NCBI GenBank assembly: GCA_030549495.1
Contig: JAUIRK010000475.1
Coordinates: 124,001-188,000 of the forward strand
DNA: 64,000 nt
Reading direction: 5' to 3'
From: Nectonema munidae
Taxonomy: Eukaryota > Nematomorpha > Nectonematoida > Nectonematidae
Within the stretch, counting starts at the first letter, position 1, and each line of letters starts with the position of its first letter. Both the position numbers and the translations under genes were made by a program. This document shows positions 47,601-60,900 of this stretch, in pieces. Below the pieces are notes generated by a model, which was given only the letters and a program-made list of their open reading frames with translations, did not search any database and was not told where the DNA came from.

Positions 47601-48800
47601 TCTGTTTATCAAAATTAATCCTAATAATAATGACCAAAAGAATTGACATATTTTATACAAATTAATCAAAATCACATTGTTTTTAATTTTTGATCTCTAC
47701 AGTAAATATTATATACATAACCTTTTAAAAAAGGATGAATGTTTGGAGCAGGGATACGATTCCGTGGTTTTTAACCAAGATCTTGGTTTCTTGACACAAT
47801 GCTAGATTTCTAGTTTTCTTACGTCTTAATTTTGGATTTTTTAAAGTAGTTTTTAACCCTTCAAATTATTTACATTCTTCGTGGGTAAAATATGGTGCAA
47901 AGATTCTTTATTTCCATAAGTCTAAATCAATTTGTACGAAACTTTAAAGTTTAAACAATAATGGATTCAAGACAAGAGGCTTGCACCGGAGAAGTCTAAA
48001 AGCTAAGCTTTACTAAGCAAACTAAATCCTTTGTTAATGTTTAAAGTAAAATCTTTAAAAAACATAACGAATTATGATGAAAATTAAAAAATACCAGAAT
48101 ATTGATATAGATTAAGTGAAATTATAGAGGATTTAATAAATTGTAGGTATTCTAAATTCATGGAAATACTAACTAATTCGTTAAACGATAATTTTCTCAA
48201 ATCAACATTACATATTCTGGCAAAATAACACATTCATAATGAAAAATAATACTGCATGTGTTACTTGGAGACCAAAAAGGACCACTTTCAGATTTACAAC
48301 ACTGAAATAGATTGAAAAAGATATTTTTAGTAAATGAAATACCCTAATTTTCTTATTTTTCAAGATATTTCATTAATCTTGGGTTTTATTTTAATCTACT
48401 CTTGAGTTTTTCTCATTACAAGATAATTACATTTCTATGCAGTTTAATTTGAAGAAGTTAATTTTTAATACCCTTTTTGTTTTTCGCAATTTTAGAATAA
48501 CATTTCAATTGGTATTTGGACAATGTTATGTATTCAAATATTATCATATAAAACAAAGGAGGCACCTGTCAATAATACAAATTTTTAACTGAAAATAGCT
48601 TTTTTTTTTAAATTTCCAATTCCCACTATATTTTTGTACTCTTTAAAAATAATAGAAGTAAAATAATTTTCATTGTTTCAGGCTGAGAATTATGTATTTA
48701 ACTAATGGTGTAAAAATAAAATTTATATCTAACAAAAATAATGCTTACTTACTACATTTAAAAAATATAAGCAAACTTTTAAAATTAAAAAACGAATCCA
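47601..48800. other. AT-rich region downstream of GRIPAP1
   Basis: No gene is seen. The 3' UTR of GRIPAP1 should lie at its upper end. A TTTATT (AATAAA on the minus strand) near 48386 is a possible poly(A) signal. Confidence 0.4.
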
Positions 48801-48973
48801 TCAAAAACACGAAATCAGAAGAGTAAGCAGATTTAATAAAACCTTTTGAAGATTTAAATTTTGAATCATGGTTTTTTGAAGAAGTTTTTTAAGCTGTTTG
48901 TTTTCCTCCACTAGACTGTTTCCAGTTATGTCTTGAATAAAGGATGAAATTTTCTTAATGGAATCTTTACTTT
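48801..48973 (-). CDS. GRIPAP1: GRIPAP1 exon 11 (stop codon)
   Basis: The acceptor is 'cgattacattttag'. It encodes SKDSIKKISSFIQDITGNSL, then VEENKQLKKLLQKTMIQNLN and ends LISCF before TGA. It corresponds to the human '[20 protein letters not shown]' C-terminus, with a hydrophobic instead of polar last ten residues. A weak donor (CAAAAG|GTTTTA) could skip that tail. Confidence 0.88.
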
Positions 48974-51900
48974 CTAAAATGTAATCGAAAAAAGTTAACA
49001 CTAAGCAAATTTTGAAAAAATAAAGTAGAAAACTGGTTTTCATATCAATAAAGAATTACTAGTTAAAAAATAGGCTCACAAATCAGATAGATTGATTCAA
49101 ATATTTTTGATTAAGTTAATTGATCTAAAAAAAATTGATAAAAAAACAATAAATTAATAGCATAAAAGCTTTATAAATACAGCACTTACCAGAATTTCTC
49201 ATTAGTTTTACAAAAAATTTTTGGACTTTATTTTATAGGGACACACACACAGTAAAATTTATTAAAAATGATAAAAAAAAATTGATTTATAAAATAATGT
49301 ATATATAAAAATTATGAAAAATATTTGTAGATGAATTCATCCATTACTATGTATTTGATGAGGGTGTGACTGCATGTGGGAGTGCAGATCTTCTAAAGTG
49401 GATTGCTGACCGAGGTGAAGATTTGGGTCTGTGGTGTTAGAAGCTGCAGCGGTAGAAAAGAGTGCAGAAATAAGAGAGGTCTTCTCGCTGACGTCTCTCA
49501 AAAGGATTTCGTTGGATTCTTCCAGAAATTTGATTCTTTCTTCATGCTTCCACTTCTGCATTTGCAAATCGGTGAGGCGAGAAAGGCATTGCTCCAACTC
49601 CCCATCCAATTCGGCTTCTGCTCCCGTGATGGAAGAGACAAAACTCTGAAAGTGAAGAAATCGAGTCATTATTATCTGAAATTGTCACTCCTTATAAGTA
49701 AATTTATCCATAATTTTAAATAATAATAATTATAAAGTTACATCTTAGTAACTAAATACAGACTAACTTCGTCTTTTCTTTCTTCTACATGCATCTCTTT
49801 CCATGTAAATTTAGAGAGCCGTTTTCCTATTCTCCAACCAAAATTTAAATTATAAGCTTTCTTTATTGGCTCATTCTCATCTCTTCTTAGACATATAATA
49901 TATAATAATCATTCTTTTCCATGTGCTTACTTCGAAAAATTGGTTTGTTCAAAGCTTTGCACTGCACTCTACACATCCTTCTTACAATCTCTTTGATACT
50001 ACTCCTATTTCCCATCCACCTCCACTATTCATAGCATCTCCAAGATAAGAAAAACGTTTTGCTCTCTCTAAACCATTTCAATAGATATTTCTTAGTGTCC
50101 ATTTTTGCCTTATTTCCTTGCATTTCTTACATTGTTCTGACATTTAATTATTTACTTTTCTTAATCCGGTATGCTCAGTGTTAACCTATTTTAGATAATA
50201 ATTTGACATCTAATAAGTGAGAAGACATCAATCTTCTGCAGTAAAGTTTTAATTTTAAAGAGACAAGTATCTTAGTACGATGATTTCTTTGATCATTACC
50301 ACTTTGCTCTATCTTAATTAACATTGGTAGGGAGTATAGGTTATAGGTATATTAAGTTAAACGTGATATACTCAAAAGACCAATCTTAAAAACAATACGC
50401 CAGTAGAGGATAATCATCTTTTTAGCAGTTTTTTTAATTTTTTTCAAACCAGGCTAGGTGTTGATCATTGAATATATCATATTACATGAATCCCTATATG
50501 TATAGGATAATAAAGAACATTTAGAAGATTTTTAAAAGAAATATCTGAAAAAGATTTTCTAAAGTTTTTAAAAAAACTTTTCAATCAAAATCTATGTTAA
50601 AATAGCTAGGTGTCTCGAAACAAATTAAAATATCGTATATTTTACGGATGTATAGCTAATTTTCTTTATTTTTAACGGTAGCTGATAAGTTTTATAACAA
50701 ATGATTAGTATAAAAAAACAAATCGGACAAAAAAGGTTTAACAAGCCTGATGTAGATTATAAAATTCCAACTATTCATGGACCTAACAAGAGTTTAATAT
50801 TGCAATGTACAAATTCTGAAGGATATATATTCATTAGTATGATAGGAATGGAAAAACTAATATAAAATTTGGTTATGATGAAAAAGTAGGTTTTTCTAGA
50901 GATTGATAACAAAACAAAGATTTTTATGCCAATTTCAACACAGAAAAAACAGACAAAGGCTGAGCAATTTCACATATAAAATATCTTAATATCAAGAAAT
51001 CGCTGCATCCGTTAAAACTAACGATTGGATGAAATAGGCTGCTTGATTGAAAAAAGAATTAACCCTTTTTAAGTCGAAAAGGACACGACGAGTGTCACAT
51101 GAGATAAAAATCGTTTGTTTTGAGACTCGTTAAAAGAGACAAGCAGAAGATTAGTTTTTAAAATCAGGTCTTAAAACCTTCAGATATTTTTCGGCCTCAA
51201 AAATGAATAGTCTGATTTTCATTTTAATGAATTTCCATATATGATAAAGCAGATGAATTTTACTTCATGGGTCGCTAATGATCTATTGTCTTAAAGGATG
51301 GGTTTAATTAACGATGCAAGAAAAATTACCGGAGACTTTTTGTGCTTGTTTACATTATTCTGACTAAGAACACTCCAAGAATCTGTACTGCTAAAACAAA
51401 AAAGATATTGTAATCAAAAGTTCCAAATATGGCGCTAAAAACAGAAAAGAACAGGATGCTTGAGCTACAGTCCAAAGAATTTAAAGTGTTAACGTCTAAT
51501 ATACGCTGTATGTAGGCCAGTTGTGTAAAGTAAAAAAATTTAGTAACCGACACCGACTCCAAAAACTTGAAGGTTCGAAAGGATTCAAAATCCATAACGA
51601 AAACGCCCAAGTTTCTACTGGTTATGATTCAGAAGAGCCAGTGTGCATTATTTGTTTCCGAGGATACGGTGAATTTTGGAATGAAATTCTCAATGTTAAA
51701 TGAGATTAAATTATTGAATAAGCTTACTTAGGGAAGTTAAACAAAACAATAAAATCAAATTTTGTTAATTGTCTTATTTTATAAAGTTTGTGCAAAGATA
51801 TTAAGTCAACAAAGATTAACTTTTTTTAATATTAAGATTTATGTAAATTGTATTTTGTAAAAATTCCATGAGTTGACAAACGAATAGCAAGTTTTTGGCA

Positions 51901-54900
51901 GTTTTAAAATGGATTTATTGAAGAGTTCACAAACCATATAGAAAAATATTCTTTCATAAACAAGTATGGACTCTTGCAATGCGCAACATGAATTAATGAT
52001 CTAATCAAAGAGCTCGGAATAAAAAAAACGTGTGTTTACTTTTAAATGATGCCATCAAGTGAGACATTTGAGCAGGTAAACTACTCAATTACTATATCCA
52101 GAACTCTTTGATGCGTCTTTTTTTTATGTATATTTACACAACTGTTGTACCTTGGAACTTAAAGCAAATTTTGAAAGATTTTATTCTCTTTTACAATAAA
52201 AATATTAATAATAAATTCAAAATTTTAAGAATTTTTAAGCCGTTTTAAATTAATATATATTTTTTAAAAATAATTCCAGGGGTGCACATTTAGTTTGCCG
52301 AAGATTGGACAGGGGTCGGTTAAGGGTAGGGAAACGACCCCCCCCTCTAATCTCATTCCACGAGGCGAAAAACGCATTTTGCCAAGGAATACTTTGACCA
52401 TAACACAGAGTTTAAGCTTTTAGAATGGGAAGGCCTTTTCTCTCTCACAACTCCCAAAAGAAAAAAATGCTCTCATTTGTTCAATCATGAAAAATGTAAA
52501 AAGAATACTTTCTGTCATCATCCTTTATTTCAACGATGCATTCGCTGACACTGGTGGCATCATCACTGCCTCCCCCGCCATTCTCGCTGGGCTTCTTGCT
52601 GTTGGTGGCATCTGGGGGACAGAGTAGGGATGGGGCAAGGGTGTTTTCTTCGCTACAGCCCATGATTTCTTTTATGCGCTTCTCCAACTTAGCACACCTC
52701 TTCTTCTCAGATAGATACAACTTTTTCAAATCCTTCATCTGTGTAAACGATAGAGAAGTTTTATTCAAAGGAATAAATGGAACAGAAGATTTACGGACAC
52801 GAAAGTTTTGAAGGAGTGGGAATCCGAATCTAATAAAAGATAGGATAGGAATGAAAGGCGAAAGTAAGATTTCTGGAAATGATGTTATTTATTCTTTTTA
52901 TCGATAAAAAATATTTTTGTGTCAAATATGATTAATCCTAATCGGTTCATCAATATTTAAATACTTCACCTGATAATTGTCCACAAAATATAGACAAAAG
53001 TTGGAATCTTATTAAAGTTAGAATAGGAATGATACTACGAAATAAAATGTATGGTAAAATCACATCTCGCGATCTTTTTTAATTTTTAACCTGTTAAGCA
53101 TCAGCTCTTTAAAAACAAGGCATCTGATTTATATAGATATTAATGATGGGACGATACCAAAATTAATAACGATTCCGATTCTACTTAATATACCTGTTCC
53201 CGATACGATTCCCGATACAATTCCGATTCTAAAATATTACAACTTGAAATAACTTTTTAATATTATTTTGAACTTCAATTAATTTCTATCACTTTTTGCG
53301 AATAAATATCCTCAATATGAAAGCAAAATTATATAAATAATCCACTTTTGAAAATTTTGAGTATAAATTTTGAAAATTAAAAAAACTATAGTCATAATTT
53401 TGAGCAGTGAGAAGCATATTCAGCTTATAATGATAGAATAAAATTTTATTAATATTATATAGAGATCTTTTGAATCAATCGTAAATTATAGTGCAAAAAC
53501 AAGCATTTCTCCTGTTTTTGTTTCTAAGCGATTTCTTTTGGGAGAATAAATATTTCCTCCAATACTAAAAACTCTTTCACTTTCAACTGAAGAAGGCGGA
53601 GCACATAAATACTCTTTTGAAAAAAACGCCAATATTGGAAGGTCTTCTTTGTTAGCTTTCCACCATTCAAACGGACTTGAGTTTTTTTCTATTAATTTAT
53701 ATTTTAAATATTTCGTAATTTCAGTCTCTAGTTTTCGTGTTGTTGTTATATATAAAATTGATGACCTCTTTTTCTTGTTTTCTTTCTCATTTTGAATTTT
53801 TCTTTTTTTAATCTCAGTAAAACATTTTTCAAAACTGAAATTGAATTCAACGCTTCGCTCATTATCACTTCGAGGTAAGAAAAGTTTCTACAATGTTATT
53901 AGTTCTTAAATGCGATGGGGACCTGTATCATCTTCGATTTAAGCGAATGATCGACACATCCGACTTACACAATGAGATTTTACAATATTTATTATTTAAA
54001 TAAAATTTATTTGAACTTATGTATTAAGTGAGTGGGTTGTGCGTTGGGCTTGTGTCCCGCACTACACAAATTACTCATAGTTCGATACATGCGGTTTTAA
54101 CATTTAAAATGTACATGCAAATTTTTTTATATAAAATTATAACACAAAATTTACAAAAAAATAGCTTAAACATAATAATGCACAATTAACACAAAAAAAT
54201 CTTAAATTTTTTTTATAATTAAATAATTTTGTCGAATCAAGTGATTCTACACACTAAGTAGTAAAATCATTTATACAATAAAATCCTAAGTAAAGGAAAT
54301 CAATGTAACGTATTAACTTGAAATCGTTTTGGTATAGGAGCGAGTTGAAATATTTCCACTCCGATTCCGATGCTAGAGAAAATTTCCGATATTCCGATTA
54401 ATCGTCCCATCACTAATAGATATTAAAAAAGGGATTAAGTTACTCTTTAGCACTACGAATAAAAAAATTCAATAATGATGATTATTTAAAAAATCGTAGA
54501 GAATAACAGATGCAATTATTCTGAACTAATTTTGGGAATCTCGAAAAAAGGGAACGACGCTACGCATTACCCTCACCCATCACTGATTTTACTTACATAT
54601 TTACATTCATGAATGATTGAAGTCAAGACCTAAATGAACGAATCGAAGCATGAACAATAATTAATACAGAATATCGATGATATGACATTTATTATCGGAC
54701 ATATAAAAAGAACCAGGATTATACTGTCATTGTTTATTATTGACGATTATGATTACCTGTAACTTTTGCTTTTTCGCATTGTTTTCTATGGAATTTTGAA
54801 GTTTAGTTACATTTTCATTTAAGGATAAAATTTCTGAAGATTGTTGCGAATTTTTTGACTTTACTAAAGCGAGCTCACTTTCAATTTCCTGAAAAATAAG

Positions 54901-57900
54901 TATTTAGAATGAACATTTCCATAATTATTATGGTAGCTAATACGAACACTAATTTTTTGATTCTTCAACTGCTCCAAATCTCTGTATTTTTCTTCTAATG
55001 CAAGCGATTTATTCGAATGTTCCTCCGTTAATCTTGAAATTTCTTTTTCAAAACTCTGCTGTAAGTTATCATATTTTATTAAATTGCGTTCTTTCTCTAA
55101 ATCACCACTTTTGATACAATCATCAAACTTCAAAGAAATCTCTGCTAAATCTTCAACTTTTTTCTAAAAAATTTATAGCATATAAATAAATGTTAAAATA
55201 CAAAAAAACAAATCTATATGTCGCATTTGTCAGAAAATCAAATAAATAAATTCCCGAGATTCTTTTCAACGCAAAAGCAGCTCATTATTCCAAAGTCACT
55301 AAATTATGGCAAAAAAAGGTGAAATCATTTTAGTACTTATTTATTTTTAATACATTTTTGACTTATAAAAGAATTCTTAACATATTCTCTTTAAAATTTT
55401 GGTGATATGAAGGATCAAGCTGGATACAAATGGAGATCGATAATTTACACATATTACTATGGTCATCTACGCATATCCCTATTTTAGACATATAATTTAA
55501 AATGATAACAAATTAACAGAAAGGAAATTTTAACCTTTTTTCAAGGCGCATGCGAGATCAGTTTCCAATAAAAATGAAAAGCATATGTTTCGTTACATAT
55601 AAAAACTCCTCGAAATGATAAGAAAACGAGTTTTACTCGTGCACAACTTAGAGCAAGCAAAGTACCACTACACGTTCATAGATATCTTCAAAAAATTAAG
55701 CATAAAAAACATACACGTCAATCTCCTATGTCCATTTTGTAATCAGAACACATACAATGCTCAACATATTTAAATTGCCCACACACACACACACACACGC
55801 ACTAAACATAGTCTATCTAATGCTGAGTGGTGATGGGGCGTTGAAATTGATAATTTGAAGCTACCTCATGTAGTTTAAGTAAAAAAGCAAACTCATAGAG
55901 CCAACAGTACCATATGGTGGCTGCCATCTAGGTTTACCGGCACTGAAATTACTCAGCGCTGCTTCTACAAAAATGCAACAAAACTTTCATACTCCAAACC
56001 TGTGAGCATTTTTGGAAAAATGAGCATTCATTCATTTTCAAATAAAATTATTTTTCTGGACTGTCTGGTACTAGTGATATTAAAATAGCGAATCGGATGG
56101 GCCAACAAAAACAAGAGCAGAATACGATTTTGGTTTTGGCATTTTATTTTCACAACCTTGGTTATAAAAAAAGCCTAAACTTTCTGCGTGATCATTAAAC
56201 AATGGCGAATTTAAAGAAGATACTTGAAGCTGAATTTCCAAAGAGCATATCTTGTCACTCAACGTTTTATCAGTGGAATTAAAGTCAGATTCGCTATGTG
56301 ATGGTAAGGATAAGCTCACTGGACTGGCAGGGTGAAGGTCACTCTCTTCACTTTCAAAAGAAGAAGAAATGGAAATTGGCAGGAGCTTGCAGGCTTTCAA
56401 CGCAATTTTGCAGACTTTTGATGGCGAATTTCTACAATTCTGTCTGAAATTGTAAATAAAGAAAATTCGCTGAGTGAAATATTTTTAAACAATCAAATTT
56501 TTGTTAAGTAGTGTTTCAAATCTAAACCATTGTGAACCGAATAAAGGTTAAACTAAATTGTAAAAATGTTTAATTATATTAAATATAGGTAACTCTTGAA
56601 CTAGAATAATTAATCATTTTTTTCAGAAATAAAAATATGAAACATTTTTAAAGTTGTGAAATAAAGCCGATATTTTGATGAAGTTGAATCAACTAAATCT
56701 TTCAATGCAGGGAAGACTGGAGGGTATAGTGAATAACATAACACTAGGTATACAAGTAAAAGATTTCCTCATATGGGTATAGCAAACTTTTAAAAATTTC
56801 AACAAGTGTCGTAGTGTAAAAAAGAGTGTATGACGGCCCTAGAGTCTAGACTAGACTTAGCGAGGAGCATTGAGAACATCGGCACCTGAGAAGGTTACTT
56901 AACCGGTTAACGACGAGATTCGACTATATAAATATATGATAGTCTACTTTTAAAAATTCTTAATACAAATCGTCTGCTTTACATTAGATATCGTCTGATT
57001 ATTATTCTGGTCGAACGGATAAACAACATATACACAAATCGTTTATATAATTTTTAGATTTTTCTTTTTTCATATTGAACTCGTGATGGCACAACGGTCC
57101 TGCTTCGTTAAAGAGAAAGTGTAAATAAATAAGATCCTACAAAGGAGAACCAAGATCAGGAAAAAGATTGGAGGATAATGGATCTTTTTGCTCGTCCCCT
57201 TTTTGAGTGGCAGAAGATTTAACATCGTGAAAGGAGGCTTCTTCTTTTTGTTTAAGTTGCTTACACACTTTCATCGTCTTAAAGAAAAGATACACAGTTA
57301 AAGATAAAACTAATCAGGGTTTGTGCTTGCCGAAAGAAATATTGTTCGGCCAACAAGACACGATGACATGGGAAGGAGGAATGCAAACGCGAAAAGGCTG
57401 GATACATGTATAATATTTTTAAAGATTGCTAACCTTCTAAAATCATTTAAGGAGATAGTATTTCCCAAAAAAGGACATATGCTACAGTGAAGGACTTTTT
57501 GATAAATTCAATCGTGGTGACCGGTAAATTCGTTGCGGAAGATTCATTGATGGGCGAGTGAATTCATCAAGAATTATTACACCACATTTTTATTCAGGTT
57601 CGGTTTGGATACAAGTAGCAATACATTTTTAATACCATTTTCAAGTATACGTAAATTTCAGTTATTCATATCTATTGTTTATTTATTTAATAAGTAATTT
57701 ACTACAAATTCTCGATTATGTGTTAATTTCGCACTTGTTTACATTCAAAAGTAACTTATCAATCGAAATTTTTACAAAAAGGTAATTTTTTCAAAATTTA
57801 TTTATTTTAGAGGGAAAAATAATTATTTTATACTTATTTATACAGGAAAAAAATAAAGCATGAACCAACTAACAAACAAACTACTTTGCGAGGGGAGATG

Positions 57901-60900
57901 CAAGTAAACAACTGGTCGTTAATCTTATTTTCGAATGATATCTCTTTTAACCCCTTCAGGCATTGTTTTTCTATCGTTTGCTTTCTATCTCAATGACTTT
58001 TATATGAATTAAGCTGACAATTTTTGGCAAACTGATGTCGCATTGTGTCTGAAAGGGGGTATAATATCATTATGTGAAGTTTTGGAAACTTGTTTGTAAA
58101 TTCCGCCTCAGGACAATTCAGTCTCTAGAAATTCGTAGTATCTAATAAGACAGTTTGGCCTTTCAAATTACTAAATTAACCCTTATCCTTGTGTTCGTTA
58201 CATTTTATAACATTTTTGAAGAAATGAGGCGATTATAATACATTAAAAAAATATAAAAAAAATATTAATCATATGGAAAAATGTAAAATATTTTGTTTTT
58301 CAAAAAAAATCAATCATACACTGTGTGTTTATCACATTTTGTAACATTTTTGAAACGAGTCAAAATGTTTTTTCAAAAAGAACAACTGTTTAGCTTTTAA
58401 TTCTTTGCTTTTGCTATTTTTATTTTTTTTTTGTTCACAAAATTTTATTTAATTTACATCCAACAGCGGTGTCTTTACTTGAAAATAAATTGAATTTGTT
58501 GGGAACGGTTTTTCTTTTTATAATTTTTTAATAGCTCGGGTCTCAAAAAAAATAATTAACATATAAACTACAGTACTAAAAAATTACACAGTTGTTTATT
58601 CAAAAATTGTCTGAATGATCTAATCAATGTTAAATAGATGCATCTGCTTTGTCTAAAGCAGTTTGTCTACGTTTGACTCTATTTTGACCAATGCAACTCT
58701 GATATCATTACTCACTCCCAATCTGTTGCCGGTTTGGTTTCTCAAATCTAATCAGGACTTTCAAAGCCATCCTTGCAACATCAGCATAGAACTATCCACT
58801 TTCAATCGAAAAATCACTTTCAGACATTTCACAAAAAAACGTGTTTTGCACCTCCTCAATCAAATCAATAAAGTGTTCTTGAATTAAGAAGTCTTCTGGG
58901 GACATATTACGAATCAAGATTATAAACCGATTTTTGATAAATTGATTGTATTTTACAAATTTTTGTAAGTTAGCAAAATAAAGAGAAATTTCTTGGCTAA
59001 GATATGCTAAACGGTATTTCATGGCCACCAGGACATGTTCGAAGATCAACCAACATTTTTCTTGTCTAAGAATGCTATAATTCCAGCTTCATTACAAAAG
59101 ACGTCAATTTTTTATGACAATGGAGTAATGTGATCTCTTTTCTTTGCAGCGCAAACTTAACGAAATTCATAGTTTCAAATATGTTCACTAAAAATGATAG
59201 GAATATACGAAAACGGACATCAGAAAATTCTGCATGCATGTCTAGTTAGCTTTGCAAAAATTGCTGGATTTCTTTCCATAGTATCTATGTAGATCATGCT
59301 AGAGCATGGTCAGTACACACTCTAAATGGATGTTCTGGCTTAATAACATGTGTTGTAAAAAATTGTCTACAAGTTGCTTGTCATATATATATTGTACGTA
59401 AACCCAAAACAGTTAAGTTTGAAGCATCGAACGTTTAATCAAGCTGAATTGCAAACAAGTTGAAAATAGAATTCCGAATCAATAAAACAACCTCTGATAT
59501 GTCATCAGACATCTCTACTATTAGCCTTCTAACGGTATCGTTTGACAGAAAGATATGCTTCAACTTTACAACTTCAGAATTTTTAGCACATTCAATATGA
59601 TATCTTTGCAGCAAGGTAATATCAACTGTTCTCCTATGTTGTGGGACTTTTTGACAACAGATATTTTTTGAAACTTTTCAAACCATGGTTAATAATTTGC
59701 AAAAACACTCCTAGGTTATCAAAGCTGAATTTGTTCAATCTTTTAGCTTGACGTATAAAATAGTCAATAGTTTTGTTTAGTGAACTCGAGTACTTCACTT
59801 CAAGTGCTAACGGGATTTAGAAAAGAAGAGATAACACTTCAGAACACAAAACACACTTATGTTACTCTTCCCCACCAGACGCTAATGCAGTAAAACAAAA
59901 TTTAAAGCATGAGTCGCATTCATTTTATGAATGATGCTGCGCAAAACGATCCACTCAGTGACCAATTCTCGCTACGAATGGAACTGCTTTGTGATCGTCA
60001 TAGGACACAACTGACTCCAGTTTGAAAACCACTGAGCTAGAAGGTAGTAGTGATGCAATGAGAATTACAAATAAGGTAACTTGACTTGATAAAATCAGTG
60101 CAGTTATGGTGGGATTGAGAGCTTACAATGGAAGTACAATGTCGAGTAACAATGGTGGTGTGTTCATTGGACAAAAATTCTTTTATAAAAATTTTTGAAG
60201 ATGTGCGCCTCTGATGTAAATGTATGTATGTATGTATGTATGTACGATTGCACTAACACTAAAACTGGGATCAACCATAACAATAAAGTTAATGCTAATT
60301 CTACACTAACCCTAACGGCCATAATAGGTTTCCAAAATTTTACACATTAAAGCACACTTGGAAATTGGTTGAGCATTTGTCAATCAACTGTTTGACAAAT
60401 GCAAATGTGGAAAATATTTGAATGATCAAAATCAGAGGTAGAGTGGACCTTTTAGCTCTTTGAAGAGCATATTTTTCGAGGCGAATCGTTTGCTTTTTTC
60501 AACGATTTTTATATATTCAAAGCAGACGATTTTCATTTCTTGGTACAGCGGTGTCACACTGATTCTCAAAGAGTTAAGTATTCATTTTTTGTATCTATGT
60601 GTCTTTGAGGGGGACGTGAGTGAGGTTGGTTAGAAACTGGGATTCGATAAGTCAAGGTCTTGGGTTCGATAATGCATCAAGCCTACTTTCCTCATAATTC
60701 GTATCAAAAATGAATATTTGGTATAGAAATAAATTGTAAATTTTATTAGGGTAGTTTTAAAAAGATCATCCTATACTCAAAACTTTTCCTGTAAAGAAGG
60801 CCGTCTTCTGCAGAAACTAGTGAGAATATTTTTATATATTTTTTAACTTATCTTAATAAAATTTACAATTTATTTTTTACCAAATTTTATAAATATATAA

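Noticed and set aside
49403-49723. Plus-strand frame over GRIPAP1 exon 10
   Set aside because: It is the antisense shadow of a conserved coiled-coil exon with good splice sites on the minus strand.
51521-51703. Plus-strand frame with PVCIICF, resembling the start of a RING finger
   Set aside because: Only two cysteines are present, no His/Cys pairs follow and it starts from a chance ATG; it overlaps the minus-strand candidate and is most likely chance.
56080-56223. Extension of GRIPAP1 exon 6 to the stop at 56080
   Set aside because: A good donor at 56224 joins in phase to exon 7 and keeps the coil; read-through would end the protein early.
58792-59049. Separate 85-residue gene
   Set aside because: It is a surviving segment of the hAT transposase at 58.6-60.03 kb.
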